A DNA stretch of 64,000 nucleotides from positions 37,050,068-37,114,067 of the forward strand of contig CM059566.1 in NCBI GenBank assembly GCA_030386875.1, read 5' to 3'. The notes under the pieces are model-generated. The model was not told the DNA's origin and did not search any database. It saw only the letters and a list, made by a program, of their open reading frames with translations. Position numbers and translations under genes: made by a program. This document shows, one piece after another, positions 46,011 to 58,202 of the stretch. How positions within the stretch are numbered: position 1 is the stretch's first letter; each line of letters begins with the position of its first letter. The DNA comes from Morinoia aosen. Taxonomy: Eukaryota; Arthropoda; Malacostraca; Amphipoda; Talitridae.

Positions 46011-48568
46011 CGAGGGAAAGTTTTTGTTTATGAGATAGGTTTCTTTTAGCGCGAGAGCACGTGTTGATAAGAGAAGGCTTCAGTGTGCCTTTGTCAAGTG
46101 TGTTATCTTATGAAAATTTCCACAAATGTTATTTTTTTTTACGCTGTCGGACGCTCTTACAAAATTAAAAGAATGGATTTAGGGCTAGGATGAAACAGGT
46201 TTTTGGTGAGCCTGAACCAAGGCTGTGAATTGCATTCTGTAGGACATGCCTGCAAGCTTAAGAAATAGAAAAAATTTCGTGCAGTTTTATACGGGCAGTT
46301 TGATATGCATAATATAAGTACATATCAAACGATAATATCGTATCGTATCGTAACGAGCAGTGACTAAACCAGTCTGGTTCCCGCACTTAACACATGCATG
46401 AGATTACTCAAAATACATGCGTTCAAAAATTCTCAGATCCATCTTATGAAAATGTGTCTGATGAATAGTAAATCATGAATAGTGAATCAAATAGAAGTGA
46501 AACAATTCGATTTAAAAACAAATGAAACTGATCGAATTTAGTTAATAACTGTCTTCTTAACCGCATTTCGAAAGGAAAGTTGCGATGAAAAATTCACGAG
46601 AAGTCTTGCAAAAACGACAACGTCAAAAAACGTAATTTAGTTCCCACTTCAACAAATGGGCAGATAAAATAAATAACAGTTAGAAGTAATAGGTCACTGA
46701 CGTGGAATGCCTAAACCTTGAGAAAAATTGACAGAAACAATTTCACGCCCTGTATATTTTTAAATATAGAAGTGTTATACATAAAATTATCTTTTTATGC
46801 TATAAGTACATTGATAATTTATCAACTAAATCAAGCATTTGAATTAGTCAGTGCTTCAGATTCTGTCTATGCGAGATACTGCAATAATCAAAATGTTCAC
46901 GTAGTGGGCAACGGTTTTTGCTTTTTTCACGATCACTGATCCCAAGCTCAAATAGGCTCAGTTTGTGATGATGGCTGACACACAAAATTACAATTCACAA
47001 AATAACATTACAATCCACACAACAAAAGTAACACAAAGCCGGAGCTGTGTGCAGGAGACTATTCAGATTAGCGGAGCTGGCTTTTCCGAGTTCGTGAAAC
47101 TTTATCCATACCGAAAAAGCAACAGAAACTTTTGCATTCCTACGCACTTTCCTAAATCTTTGTAAAACAACAAATTTTTTCTCCAAACCTCAAAATGTCA
47201 TGCGGAAAAGTGCGCAATATTTTAGAAGTGATCGGCGAATAAATCGGAAGCCCCCAGTCAAATCAGAAACTATTGCAATCTTCAATAACTGAAGAGGCTC
47301 GTTAATTTAAAAACGTCCTTGAGTCCCTGGAGGAACAAAATGGTGAAGTTTAAATTCACGATCTCAGATGGCAGAGGTACCTAGCGCAGGTGTAGGCTCC
47401 TAGTTCCAGGGTTCAGCATCTTTGAATTCGTTTGGTTTGTCTATTAGTACGCCTTGTGTTGTTTGTCTGTCAATTAAGGACCTTTATATTCACAAATTTT
47501 TAAAACTTAATGTCTTGTAATGCATTTCATGTTTCAACTTTTTTGGGAATAAATGGTTTTTCTATCTTTTCTTTCTTTGATGTAGTGTGTCTAGTTTTTA
47601 CCTTCACAGGGTACCGGTTCCTAGCTCCAAAGAGCTCAAGTTCGTACTTCCATCGAATACAAGTTCATCATCACAAAAATTCTAGTTTCTATTTTCATGT
47701 GGTACAGCTTTCTACTCTTGAAACCGCCCCCAATTTCCTACGTTCTAGTTCCACGATGAGGTAAAATCGTTCTTTGTTACAAAGAACATAAGTTATTAAG
47801 TTCAGGTGATCTAGGTTCCACATTTGACAGCTTTTCATTTCTCACAGGCTTCCTCAACTTTTGGTTTTCTATGTAGAAGAGAAGTTCAAAACAAAAGAAG
47901 CAGGCAGAGATTTTATGAAATAATACTTCCGCTTACTCTAGACGCTCGATTTAGGACTATTGATGTCGTCCTAAGATTTCTAAATTTTTAGATTTCGATG
48001 ATGGGCATCGGGAGCAAAGCTTGGAGGTTCGCACCACACGACACATGGTCCTCTTACTTTACAGAGTCCATCACTGCTCTCCTACCCTCAGCACTCGAAC
48101 ACCTATTATTTTTCCAGCGACTCAAGGACGTTTTTAAATTAACGAACCTCTTCAGTCATTGGACATTGCAATTGTTTTTGATTTGACTGAAGACTTTCGA
48201 TTTATTCACCCATCATTTCTCAAATATTACTTATTTTACCGCACGGCGTTTGAAGTTTGTAGAGAAGAATTTAGTTTTCAACCAAGATTTTGAGAAGTGC
48301 ACTGGAACGCAATTTTTTTTATGTCTTTGTCGAGACTAATAACGTTCTTGAATTTTAAATATTCTTGCAAACAGCATTACCTGTGAAATACATATCGTCT
48401 GAGAGTAAATGGATATTATCGACAAAACATTTACTCAGAGCCGCGGGCGTATGTATTTATTTTCTAACGCTTGACTATCGACCACTGAAGAAAAACCAAA
48501 ATTCAAATCACTTGCTATCAATTAGAGCAAAAATTAATAACTTCCAAGACTCTATGATTCTAGGAAGA
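46011..48568. other. Non-coding stretch
   Basis: A short (TATCG)n run lies at 46336-46352. Around 47390-47830 the word CTAGTTCC/CTAGCTCC recurs loosely. GTTCTTTG TTA CAAAGAAC at 47770-47788 is a small hairpin. No gene is supported. Confidence 0.4.
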
Positions 48569-48818
48569 GTGCTGCTATAGCGTAGGGTCTACCGCCATAC
48601 ATCGCCTACCCAGGTGCAGTTTGATATGTACAAATTATTGATCGTTAAATTAAATGTATGCAAATAAGTATTAACCATTAGTAGCATGACCTAACCTAAC
48701 CTCATGCGATAGAACTAGCTAGAGATAGATCTCATGCTGTAGTGTGGTAGACCTCACGTTATAGTACTAGAGGTAGATCTCATGATGTAGTGTGGTAGAC
48801 CTCACGCTATAGCAGCAC
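48569..48818. mobile_element. Inverted-repeat element with internal 48-bp repeats, 250 bp
   Basis: The left end GTGCTGCTATAGCGTAGGGT and the reverse-complemented right end GTGCTGCTATAGCGTGAGGT match over about 36 bp with a few differences. Inside, adjacent to the right end, a 48-bp unit (TAGAGATAGATCTCATGCTG onwards) is present twice and partly a third time (48700-48813), so the right terminus is itself repeated. CCTAACCTAACCT (48690-48702) equals about 2.6 units of the arthropod telomere repeat. I could not define a target duplication. The superfamily is unknown. Confidence 0.75.
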
Positions 48819-49472
48819 CCAAGGAAGTTTAAAAAAATGTTATTAATTTGAAATTTAACGCTGAAATTGATGTAGGAATTGAAAGCATCATCCACACCTG
48901 GGGTTCAGAGCATGAGCCTAGTCCATCATCTTGAATGGAAGACCTCTCGAGGGCATTACGCATAGCTCTTTATTTCTGTCCATAGGGTGGATAGTTTGTT
49001 ATCTTTTTAAGGTCGATTTTCGGTAGGTCAGTATAAGGCCTACAATTTTTGAATGGAATGGTTTCTTTCATGTTAGAACGCATCGGTTACTTATGAGTGC
49101 TATGAGCGCTTGATGATGTAGTTTAAAATGCACTGATCTTTTTTTATTGAAAAGTCATTGCAAAACAGTAATTTAATCAAAGCTGACTATTGGCTAAAAG
49201 TCCACAGTCCACAACCATCAAGTCAATAGCTAGAGATTGGGCATCCAAATATCAAAATTTCATCAGTTTCCACATTCCTAAAGCAGGAACGTGCATGATT
49301 TGCAGAATTCGTTTCTCAGAGCTTTAGAGAAGAGAGGGTCGATGATCTGTTGAATGGCATCCTGATTGGACCATAGATCTTACTTAACGACAAGGCCAAG
49401 GTCTCTCATTTCCTTCTACGTCACTCGCCCTGTCAGCTGCTGTAAGATTTGGCCTCCATAGCCCAATGTCAA
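48819..49472. other. Non-coding spacer
   Basis: Unique sequence without recognised features separates the inverted-repeat element from the next minisatellite. Confidence 0.5.
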
Positions 49473-49947
49473 GTGACGGCTGTTGTAGTGACGGGTGGTG
49501 GCCGTCGTGGTGACGGGTGTTGTAGTGACGGGTGGTGGCCGTCGTGGTGACGGGTGTTGTAGTGACGGGTGGTGGCCGTCGTGGTGACGGCTGTTGTAGT
49601 GATGGGTGGTGGCCGTCGTGGTGACGGCTGTTGTAGTGACGGGTGGTGGCCGTCGTGGTGACGGCTGTTGTAGTGACGAGTGGTGGCCGTCGTGGTGACG
49701 GGTGTTGTAGTGACGGGTGGTGGCCGTCGTGGTGGCGGTTGTTGTAGTGACGGGTGGTGGCCGTCGTGGTGACGGCTGTTGTAGTGACGGGTGGTGGCCG
49801 TCGTGGTGACGGGTGTTGTAGTAACGGGTGGTGGCCGTCGTGGTGACGGGTGTTGTAGTGACGGGTGGTGGCCGTCGTGGTGACGGGTGTTGTAGTGACG
49901 GGTGGTGGCCGTCGCGGTGATGGGTGGTGGCCGTCGTAGTGACGGGT
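49473..49947. repeat. 37-bp minisatellite, about 12 copies
   Basis: The unit reads GTGACGGGTGTTGTAGTGAC then GGGTGGTGGCCGTCGTG. Period 37 is confirmed by successive GCCGTCGTGG words (49501, 49538 and onward). Variation is almost confined to GGGTGTTG / GGCTGTTG alternation. The unit lacks stops on the minus strand in all phases, which creates His/Pro/Thr-rich frames of 189 and 204 codons; these are artefacts of the repeat. The plus strand is G/T-rich with GGG and GG runs. Confidence 0.95.
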
Positions 49948-50507
49948 GGTCACTGTAGTAAAGACGTGTGGTCACTGTAATAAAGGCGTATGGTGGCTGT
50001 AGTAAAGACGTGTGGTGACTGTAGTAAAGACTCGTGGTCACTAGTAAAGACGTGTGGTCACTGTAGTAAAGACGTGTGGTCACAGTAGTAAAGACGTGTG
50101 GTCACTGTAGTAAAGACGTGTGGTGACAGTAGTAACGACGTGTGGTCACTGTAGTAAAGACATGTAATCACTGTAGTAAGGATGTGTGGTGGCTGTAGTA
50201 AAGACGTGTGATCACTATCGCAAGGACGTGTGGCCACTGTAGTAAAGACATGTAATCACTGTAGTAAGGATGTGTGGCCACTGTAGTAAAGACATGTAAT
50301 CACTGAAGAGAAGACGTGTGGTGGCTGTAGTAAAGACATGTAATCACTGTAGTAAGGATGTGTAGCCACTGAAGTAAGGACATGTAATCACTGTAGTAAA
50401 GACGTGTGTTGGCTATAGTAAAGACATGTAATCACTGTAGTAAGGATGTGTGACCACTCTAGTAAAGACATGTAATCACTATAGTAAAGACGTGTGGTCA
50501 CTGTCAG
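49948..50507. repeat. 22-bp minisatellite, about 25 copies, joined to the 37-bp array
   Basis: The unit GTGTGGTCACTGTAGTAAAG plus AC repeats with variants (ATGTAATCACTGTAGTAAGG, GTGTGGCCACTGTAGTAAAG). From about 50160 two variants alternate, giving a 44-bp or larger super-period. It shares GTAGT.ACG and GTGGT with the 37-bp unit, and the junction (49920-49960) contains intermediate forms. The two arrays probably share an ancestor. Confidence 0.9.
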
Positions 50508-53500
50508 TGGAGGCCGTCTAGAAACAGTGCAGGTGAGATCGCAGACGCCGGAAGAAAAACACTCGCCCACCGCCGCCATTCACTTGTCTCCGCAACGAGC
50601 GATCCGAAAAAAAGATGGATTGCGACCGGCTCGGAACAGAAGTGAGAGAAAAGCACACCTCTCTGAAGCTGAGTGTCGTGAGCGTGCGCCCTTTTTTGGC
50701 CCTTGAGAAATCGTTTAGGATACTAAAAGTAATGGCTTGAAAAATCTTTCAACTCTCGAAAGAAATAAAATCATTCTAGCACATTCAATGGAAGCACATC
50801 CTTTCGACTGAATGAAGTTCAAACAAATTTAAAACCTGGTGTTTTACTACCCAGTTCATACATGGAACAAATTTTGATGTTCAAAAGCTAATATTTGTTG
50901 GAAATGAAGAGTTAGGGTTTCGGTCTCTTGCTTCCTTAGTAAGCTCGACAAATTTCCGACTATTTGTAATGCTGAAATAATTTTTCAGTGTCTCAATCCT
51001 ATTTCTTGCCGAAACAGAGAGAATTGCGAGAATAGCTTATTCAAAATTGACGTCTTCTCTGCTTCCACTTCATAATGTACTGTTTTTTGTGGTTCAATTA
51101 TCTTGTAGTGAATGATAAAAACACTTGTTTTTGACCATACCTAAGTGACAATCTCCGTCAGGATTCTACTGATGGTTTCCGACGGCTTCAAACGGATGAT
51201 TTCTTACGAGAATGAATGGAACATTTTCGATGGCAATCATCTGACAATCATCGACCGGAAATGACTGACGATCTATGGCGGTAATCTATTAATTCCCCGA
51301 CAGCAATTCTTTCCCAAATTCTTTATCTCTGACTGCAACCTATTGGCAATCTTCGTCGGCAGGCAATCAACAAAGTGTGCAAAGTTCCGTTGTGCAAAAC
51401 GTGTCCACAGCATCAAAAATTTTTGATCAAATAACCTTAAACTAAACGACAGTATATTTTCTGTAATTAAAAATTGAACTCAAAACAAAAGTCAAATTCT
51501 ATCGCATCATCAGAGCTGAATTTAAAGCAAGAATAAAATTTTATCCCTTCATTAAGCTACTTTTATCTCTTGTATGAAAATTTTACGACTGTCTTCACTG
51601 ATACGTTGAAAATACTTTTTTCAAATTACAACGTAAATAAAATACTGAGTATGACTGACGATCCTGTGTTGAATAAATGGGAGGCGTTAATCAATGTTTT
51701 CGGGTTAAACGTACGGTAAATTTAATGTATTGTACAGATGTTTTAAATTGCCGCCAAATTGGAAGGCCTAATTGAATCACTTAACAGTGAATAGGCATTT
51801 CAAATGCTTTTACACACTTTCCAACTCTCGCTCTATCGTAAAATCCGCCAAGTATAACCACAAAGACTTGATATTCACTTCCAGAACACCTACGCTCAAA
51901 AGTTCGACGAATGAGGGACCTAAGCCCTCGTACAACCGCCTGCCAGTCACACTTTCTGTCGGACTGCATCTTTAATTCCTGACATCTCGAAACAGACGCG
52001 TCGGCGCGCCCTAAAATCTCCTGTCCCCCTCATCTTTCCTCTTGGATTCTTGCCAAGCTCTTGTTTACCTGCTGGTCCCCCAGTACTCTTACTCTCGCAA
52101 TCCCCTCTAAATTTAAGTTTCCCCTCACTTGACCATTTTTCCAGTTAGTTCTTCCCGCTGACGTGAAGCAGAGTCAATACCGTAGCGCACTGAGGCTTCA
52201 GCCGCCACTTGAAACATCTTTTGCTCAAGGGAACCGTTCGTAGGAGCTTATCTGAAAAGCCGATTTGCACACGTACTAAATAAATGGAAATACACTGAAG
52301 AAATATGATGTAAATAACGAACATTTTCAGTAGTATTCTGAACATTGTTCAAGTTGAAGTTCTATTCGCGGGATTTTTATTCTTAATTAAGTTAAAGCTT
52401 TTGTTATTTTCTTGATCACCCCTTTACAACTCCACCCCTGAGAATATCGACCATTGTTTATTGGGCTTTTGGGCCCTACGTAAAGACCGTGTATTTCTGA
52501 TGAAATTCTATTTTAGCTTGTTGAAAAAACATTTATCATCCATAGTGTTTGTATGAAACTTTACTGGTGCATTGGAAAATATCTGAAACATTATCTTCAG
52601 TAAAATTTGATTCTAGTTTTACTTGAAAATTTTCAGGTTAATAACATTAAGTATTTGAAACATAAGAAGGAAAGAGTTTTCTCTCCATTTAAAACTTCTT
52701 TTTCTTGACATGTAATGGGAAAATGTGAGGTCCAGAGCTGAGAGTTTGGAAGGAATTTTTTTATTGAAACAAAATATGTTTTTGCTTTTTATGGACCATT
52801 TTTTCGGTTTACTCCTTACTGCTTTTCGGTTTACTCCTGTCTTTCATCACCTATAACTTTCTTCATCAACTTTTAATTTGTTTCATAAAATTCCTGATTT
52901 ACTCACTGTTTCTATGCGCAGTAGATATTAAAAGGGAATACACCTTGAGCGTAAATTCCGCGTTTTTAACTCCATATTAAACTACGCTTGCATCCGATCT
53001 ATCTTTGGAACGCCTTTGTTGCGGTTAAGGAAATTTAGAATTACTTTTATAATCTAATACACGTGAATTTGATGCCAAAGACAAAATGTTCCCTCGCAAA
53101 GCAGCTCAATCTCCCGACCCTCGTCTGCGTTGAGCAATGCTTCGCTCAGACAGCGTGAGGGAGTGGCTCCTTGTCCTGTCTGCTGACACTCATTATTTGT
53201 GACAGTAAGTCATGAATTCTTCGGATCCGTTTTCCGGTAACTGACACGGTTTTCGACACCCGAATTCAGGCAAAAATTTCGCAGTAAAAAACAACAGCTG
53301 TTGAGGAACTTATTTATTTGTTAATAGTCGTCTTTATTTGACAAAATAAGGCAAATTGAGTTAATTAAACGCATAAACCGTTTTAAATTGTGTTTCATTT
53401 ACGAGACGCGTTAATTTTCCTAGATATTATGTTTATGACAAAAAATCTCCGCAAATAACAAGAATATGTTAATGATAACGTGTCAGGTAATTAATTTTTG

Positions 53501-54236
53501 GTCCAATATTAAAAATCACATTTCCCAAAATATTGACTAGGATTTAATTAACGGAGCCACAATGACTATTGAACACACGGATATCATCGGTTTTTCCACA
53601 GTCATTGAATAAATGGAAGAATTTACTAAAACCTAAAACGTTGGCTCATTTATTTCTGGTATGCCTAATATTTAGTAACTTCATATTTTGCAGTTTGAAA
53701 ATGTACTTTTAAACTGCATTTCAGCCCCAATGAATAGAATTTGAAATTGTAGTTTCACGCTTGCAAAACTCACTGACCTATAAACCCGCCTCTGCGCATC
53801 TCTGCCTGCGCTGCATTTCCTGAGCTTCTGTCCCTCTAAAAAACCCAGTTTGCTGTTGAACCTCAATGGGCACGCTCGTGCAACACGGATAACACATCTA
53901 TAAACCATTCCCTCATTCTGTCTCCATGCTTGCAACTGAGCGGGTGTATCTGCCATGTCTCTCCGTCAGTCCACATGTGCTCGTTAGTGATAATTGGAGA
54001 ATTATCTGAACGACGTTCGATGACTGAACGCCTGTCGTGATGCTCTGACCCTCTGCAGTGTGAGGGCTCAGCGTTCGAGAGACCTGAGTAGACAACAATC
54101 CATATCACAGTATCACATTGTCGGTCATTTAACATTTAGCAAAGCAGTCATATCTGGGTAATGCACGTAACTAAATAGGCAGATGGCAATATATAAAACA
54201 TGCCCACGGAGTAATTTCGGTGTATAATTAAGCTTC
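50508..54236. other. Non-coding stretch with GC-rich patches
   Basis: 50508-50700 is GC-rich and contains a perfect splice-donor sequence on plus (GTGCAG|GTGAGATCG, junction 50532/50533). 51080-51370 has recurring GACGA, GGCAATC and TCCG words. 53090-53180 and 53750-54100 are GC-rich; minus frames of 61-91 codons there show no family signature. No gene can be assigned. Confidence 0.35.
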
Positions 54237-54414
54237 AATTTTCTTGAGAAAGCTTTATGACTTAAAATAGTATGAAGCATGTTTAAAGCCACAAAAGAAT
54301 CGCATGTCGCAACAGAAGTATAATTTTTCATTTTCATAAAAAAGGCTTTATGGCTTAAGATAGAATGAAGCAAGGTTAAAGCAACAAAATGATTGCATGG
54401 CATTCCAGAAGTAG
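54237..54414. repeat. 93-bp tandem duplication, two copies
   Basis: Copy 1 (54237-54324) and copy 2 (54329-54414) share GCTTTATG.CTTAA.ATAG, ATGAAGCA.GTTAAAGC, ACAAAA and CAGAAGTA. The offset of landmarks is 93 bp, or 31 codons. A minus frame (54439-54125, 104 codons) therefore shows a 31-residue duplication (FVALNMLHTILSHKAF and FVALTLLHSILSHKAF). It is not otherwise recognisable as a gene. Confidence 0.8.
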
Positions 54415-56190
54415 TCATGGTTCCCTTAGAGCTGCCCACTTACAATCTACTCAGCTCACCCAATAAACTGACGAGTAAACTCGGTGACGTAACAGTTCAC
54501 GAACCTCACGATTCCCGGAAAGCCAATTTTGCCGTCGTCGACCAGCGAATTCTGAACCGTTAGTTTGGTCTCGCAGAAGCCACAATTTCGCGCACCTGGG
54601 CCACTTTTCGGGAGACATTTTGGAGGCGCCGACGCTGTCCTTTGTTACTTTAAGCTGATGGAAGAGACGGCGTAGAACGAATTTATAGCCTCGCGCAGTA
54701 GCATCTTAAGGTAGTCTAGATTATAAAGTGCTCAACTTCTCTTATAACTCCTTATTTTAGGTCTCTTATCTCCGCACGGGGCAAACATGGAAAATAATGA
54801 AAATAAGTTCCAAGAATGTTGCCATTTATTTAACGCTGGACGTTGTTGCTTGCTAAAGAAGTCCACTTGCTCTAGGTCAACACACACTCACAGACGACAG
54901 GAGCAGGTTCATTTCTGCCCTTCACTCAAACGGTGCAATTAGTCTTCCATGAACCAGGGACGTCGATTTTCCATGAAAGAGTTTTTAAACAAGAAAAACT
55001 CTTAGATGTTTGGAAATCATGGCTTAAAATTTTTGTCAGTCAAATTCAGTAGAAGGTAATAAACTGGAAAGAAATGAGTACTAAATTTTTTACAGTCTTC
55101 CAAAATGAAAAAGAAACGCTTGCAAGAGCATGAGCATTAAAAAAATAAAATTGGCCTTCAACGTTTCTATCAGTGATAACAATTGCCACATGCTTTGCCA
55201 TCGAACTTATGCCAGGCAATTAAAGTACATAAAACGACTAATTATTAACAGCTTGCTTTCTTAAATTACTCGTCCATGATACACTGATTCTACAATCTGA
55301 AATCTTGTGCGATTGCGATCTAATAAAGGGAAGTTTCTCTCCAAACTAATCATGGCCGTGCGTTTTCTTACTTCTTTACCAGCTTTCCAAGCTCATTCAA
55401 TCTAAAAAGAACCTCTCCAAGGTCAAAACAACATCAATCTCTCGTTGAAGTTAGCTGCGAGCAGTCGCATTTTCTTCTTTATTGAGCCTCTCAAGCTCGG
55501 ATTTTGCCCTTCCTCAGTAGCGGTGTCCAGACCCTGTGGGGACTCGGTATCACGGAATTACATCACACATCTTGAACTATGGCGTGTTGAGGCATACGTG
55601 ATGCAATTATTGTTTGTCAATGGCTTCAGTCATGTTTTAAGTTAATTTCCTTAAAAACTCCGACAACTTGCAAATGAGAGAGCAATTGAAGATAGAGAGA
55701 GAACCAATGCAACATAGTTTTACATTACGGTCCGGAAGGGTCTTGGCCGAAAAATATCTATATCTTCCATTAAGCTCACAACATCCACGACGCATTTCAT
55801 CTCAATTGCTTGCAACTTATAAATGCATCTGCTGTCTCAAATCCCAGTATGTTTGATTTTTAATTCCTAAGTTAAAAATTGTTGAGCATTACACGGGCAA
55901 GAAGGAAGTTTGAGTCGGCAGATTGCTAGACCAGAACATCATCGAGCGCTGCTGCGCCTGCAGCAAAACCTGCGGTCACCTGCGCCCACCTTCATGATCC
56001 GTAGACCGAAAAACAAATCTTTCAATTTTTAGCGTGAATTGCCGAGTAAGGTTAAGGAATCTCAAATTTTAATGTCTTAGACACAATCTTTGGCTTTACC
56101 GCGCGATACCAAAATCCTCTCGCAGCAGACTTCATGCTTCAACCTGAAAATATGTTTGTTCATCCTATGCCTTGATGGATACTTTCTAAT
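54415..56190. other. Non-coding stretch
   Basis: Unique AT-rich sequence; a GC-rich patch lies near 55930-55990. Frames at 55445-55645 and 55668-55856 have no recognisable features. Confidence 0.45.
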
Positions 56191-56363
56191 GCCGCCGTCG
56201 CGCGGAGACCAAATGATAACGTTTCGTCGTAACTGTCTACAGTCAGCGGTACCACTCGGTCTGTCCAGTGCCGCGAAGCCGTCAGATTTCAGCCTTAGTT
56301 TATAATGAAACAATTAGAGAATTATAATGGAACGTTACCATTTGGTCTCCGTGTGACGGCGGC
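56191..56363. mobile_element. Inverted-repeat MITE, GCCGCCGTC ends, 173 bp
   Basis: The left end GCCGCCGTCGCGCGGAGACC and the reverse-complemented right end GCCGCCGTCACACGGAGACC continue with AAATG.TAACGTT. About 30 of 34 positions match, and all differences are transitions, two of them within the CGCG / CACA stretch (CpG decay). Flanks CTAAT (left) and CTAAG (right) may be a 5-bp target duplication with one change. It has no coding capacity. The superfamily is not assigned. Confidence 0.8.
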
Positions 56364-58202
56364 CTAAGTAATTTAATTTTAAATAACATTTCTAGGCATT
56401 CGGTTTTGCTGCGGGTGTAATGTCTTAGCTCTTTTATTTATAGAAAATTATGAAGCTGTATTATACGCTACATTATGCGTATGCTACAGTAACCAAACAC
56501 AGAAAGCAATAGGTAGCGCATTTCATGTCAGGGGATATCATGGTATCAATGCTGTCAAAATATAACTTCTCTATTCTTCAAAGAAACTTATTATTTTTGC
56601 TCTGAAATGCATTAATAATTGTTTTAAAAGGTGTACTACACTCACACGTTTGTTTTATGCTCTTATTTAATTTTAAAACGCAAAGACAAGCTGACCACTA
56701 ACAGAGGCTGGAAGAAATATATATCAACATTCAATTCACAAATAGGTTTTAATAATGCTCCGAGTTTTGGGAACCTTTAGAGAAGATCCTCTCTGAGTTT
56801 TTTCAGAACGATGTATGAGTAGAAACATACATTCTCTTGAATATATATTAATTTTCTTTAAGCTTTCAGCTACGTAATTCAGTCAACACTGGGAAATTTC
56901 AAACCAAATTCTTCACTTATAGATATTAAGAACAGAAATACTGTGGGCAAGTTTATTAGACATGTTTGCTTCTCAGCGCACTGGAACCTCATCCATCGTC
57001 TGAACAACGAGGCAACTGAAGCTCTCACTGCGCTCCGCTATTTGGTGCGCTAGCAGCAGTTGTTGCTGCAGTTGGAACAATTCTCTTTTAACAAAAACTT
57101 AAAAGCATGGATTTGCTGATACAATTAAAAATTTAAAGACTTCCTAAATCATCGGAAAAGTTTCGGAGGCCAGCTCTATCATGACTTCCATAAAATAAAC
57201 AGTATGATCAATACTACAGAAGCATAAACCTACGATCGATAATAAATTCCAAACTATACTAAAATAATATCTTTTATACTAATAATAATATCATTTTAGG
57301 AATGATGACATCGTTCTGTACTTGACTTGAATGATAACGAAAAAAGTGGATAAAATGTTTGTACGTGTATCGTTCACAAGTGCGGTGAAAAATGCATTGC
57401 TCACACATCTATAAGAAACAATAGTTTCACTAACTGTATGGGGAGTCTCAATGAATTATGCGTTCACCACTGGAACCAATATAACAAATACAAAAAACAA
57501 ACATGATTAAATCAACTATTTCTGTTAATTTTACTCGCGAAACAGTGTCAGTGCTTTTGCAAATAAACAGTACTTGAAATATTGCTCTTGCCTTATAGAG
57601 TAGTTTTTGTTTGATTTATACGAGATAACAGTTCTCACGCTCAAACGACTTCCATGTTCAAAATTTTACCAGAGGAAACAGAAATGAGGACAAAAAAGTT
57701 GACAACGATTTTAACGTCTATCGTTGAAGTTCGAAGAAGATCTCACACGGCCGTTAATTGCGATCTTAAGTGAAGCGATGAGGTGTCTACCGGCGAATTA
57801 GAAGAATAATGCTGACAGAAGTGGTTTCTCCCTGAGACCTGCAGCCTGATATTTCTCTCAAGCGAAAGAGGGAATTTGCTGTCGCTTTCATTGAATTCGA
57901 GACAGGCTGGTCCTTTTTCTTTCCGTCTTCAGCCAAATTTAGAGATGGCTCATCCTATTCTGCAGGTGCTTTATTCAGGCGGACGTAAATTCGCCGAGGA
58001 AGTGCTTAGGTAGAGAGATGAGTAGGTATTGACGTACGGAACACCAAGAAAATTTTGAGATTTTTCCTGGTTTTGCGAGAGTCTTGATTTAAGGTAGTTT
58101 AGATTGAAATAATTCAACATTAATGAACCCATGTTTGCAATTCATCTACGAATCTCTCTCATCTTCATGCGTACGTTTTAATTCGAAATGAATTGGTGCT
58201 GC
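56364..58202. other. AT-rich non-coding stretch
   Basis: No gene, tandem repeat or element end is seen. Around 57020-57080 there is a short GCAGCAGTTGTTGCTGC palindrome. Confidence 0.5.

Noticed and set aside
48690..48702. Interstitial telomere repeat
   Set aside because: Only about 2.6 CCTAA units, inside an inverted-repeat element; too short to stand alone.
49384..50083. His/Pro/Thr-rich minus-strand frames of 189 and 204 codons
   Set aside because: They are produced by the stop-free 37-bp and 22-bp repeats read in rotating phase; overlapping frames are equally open.
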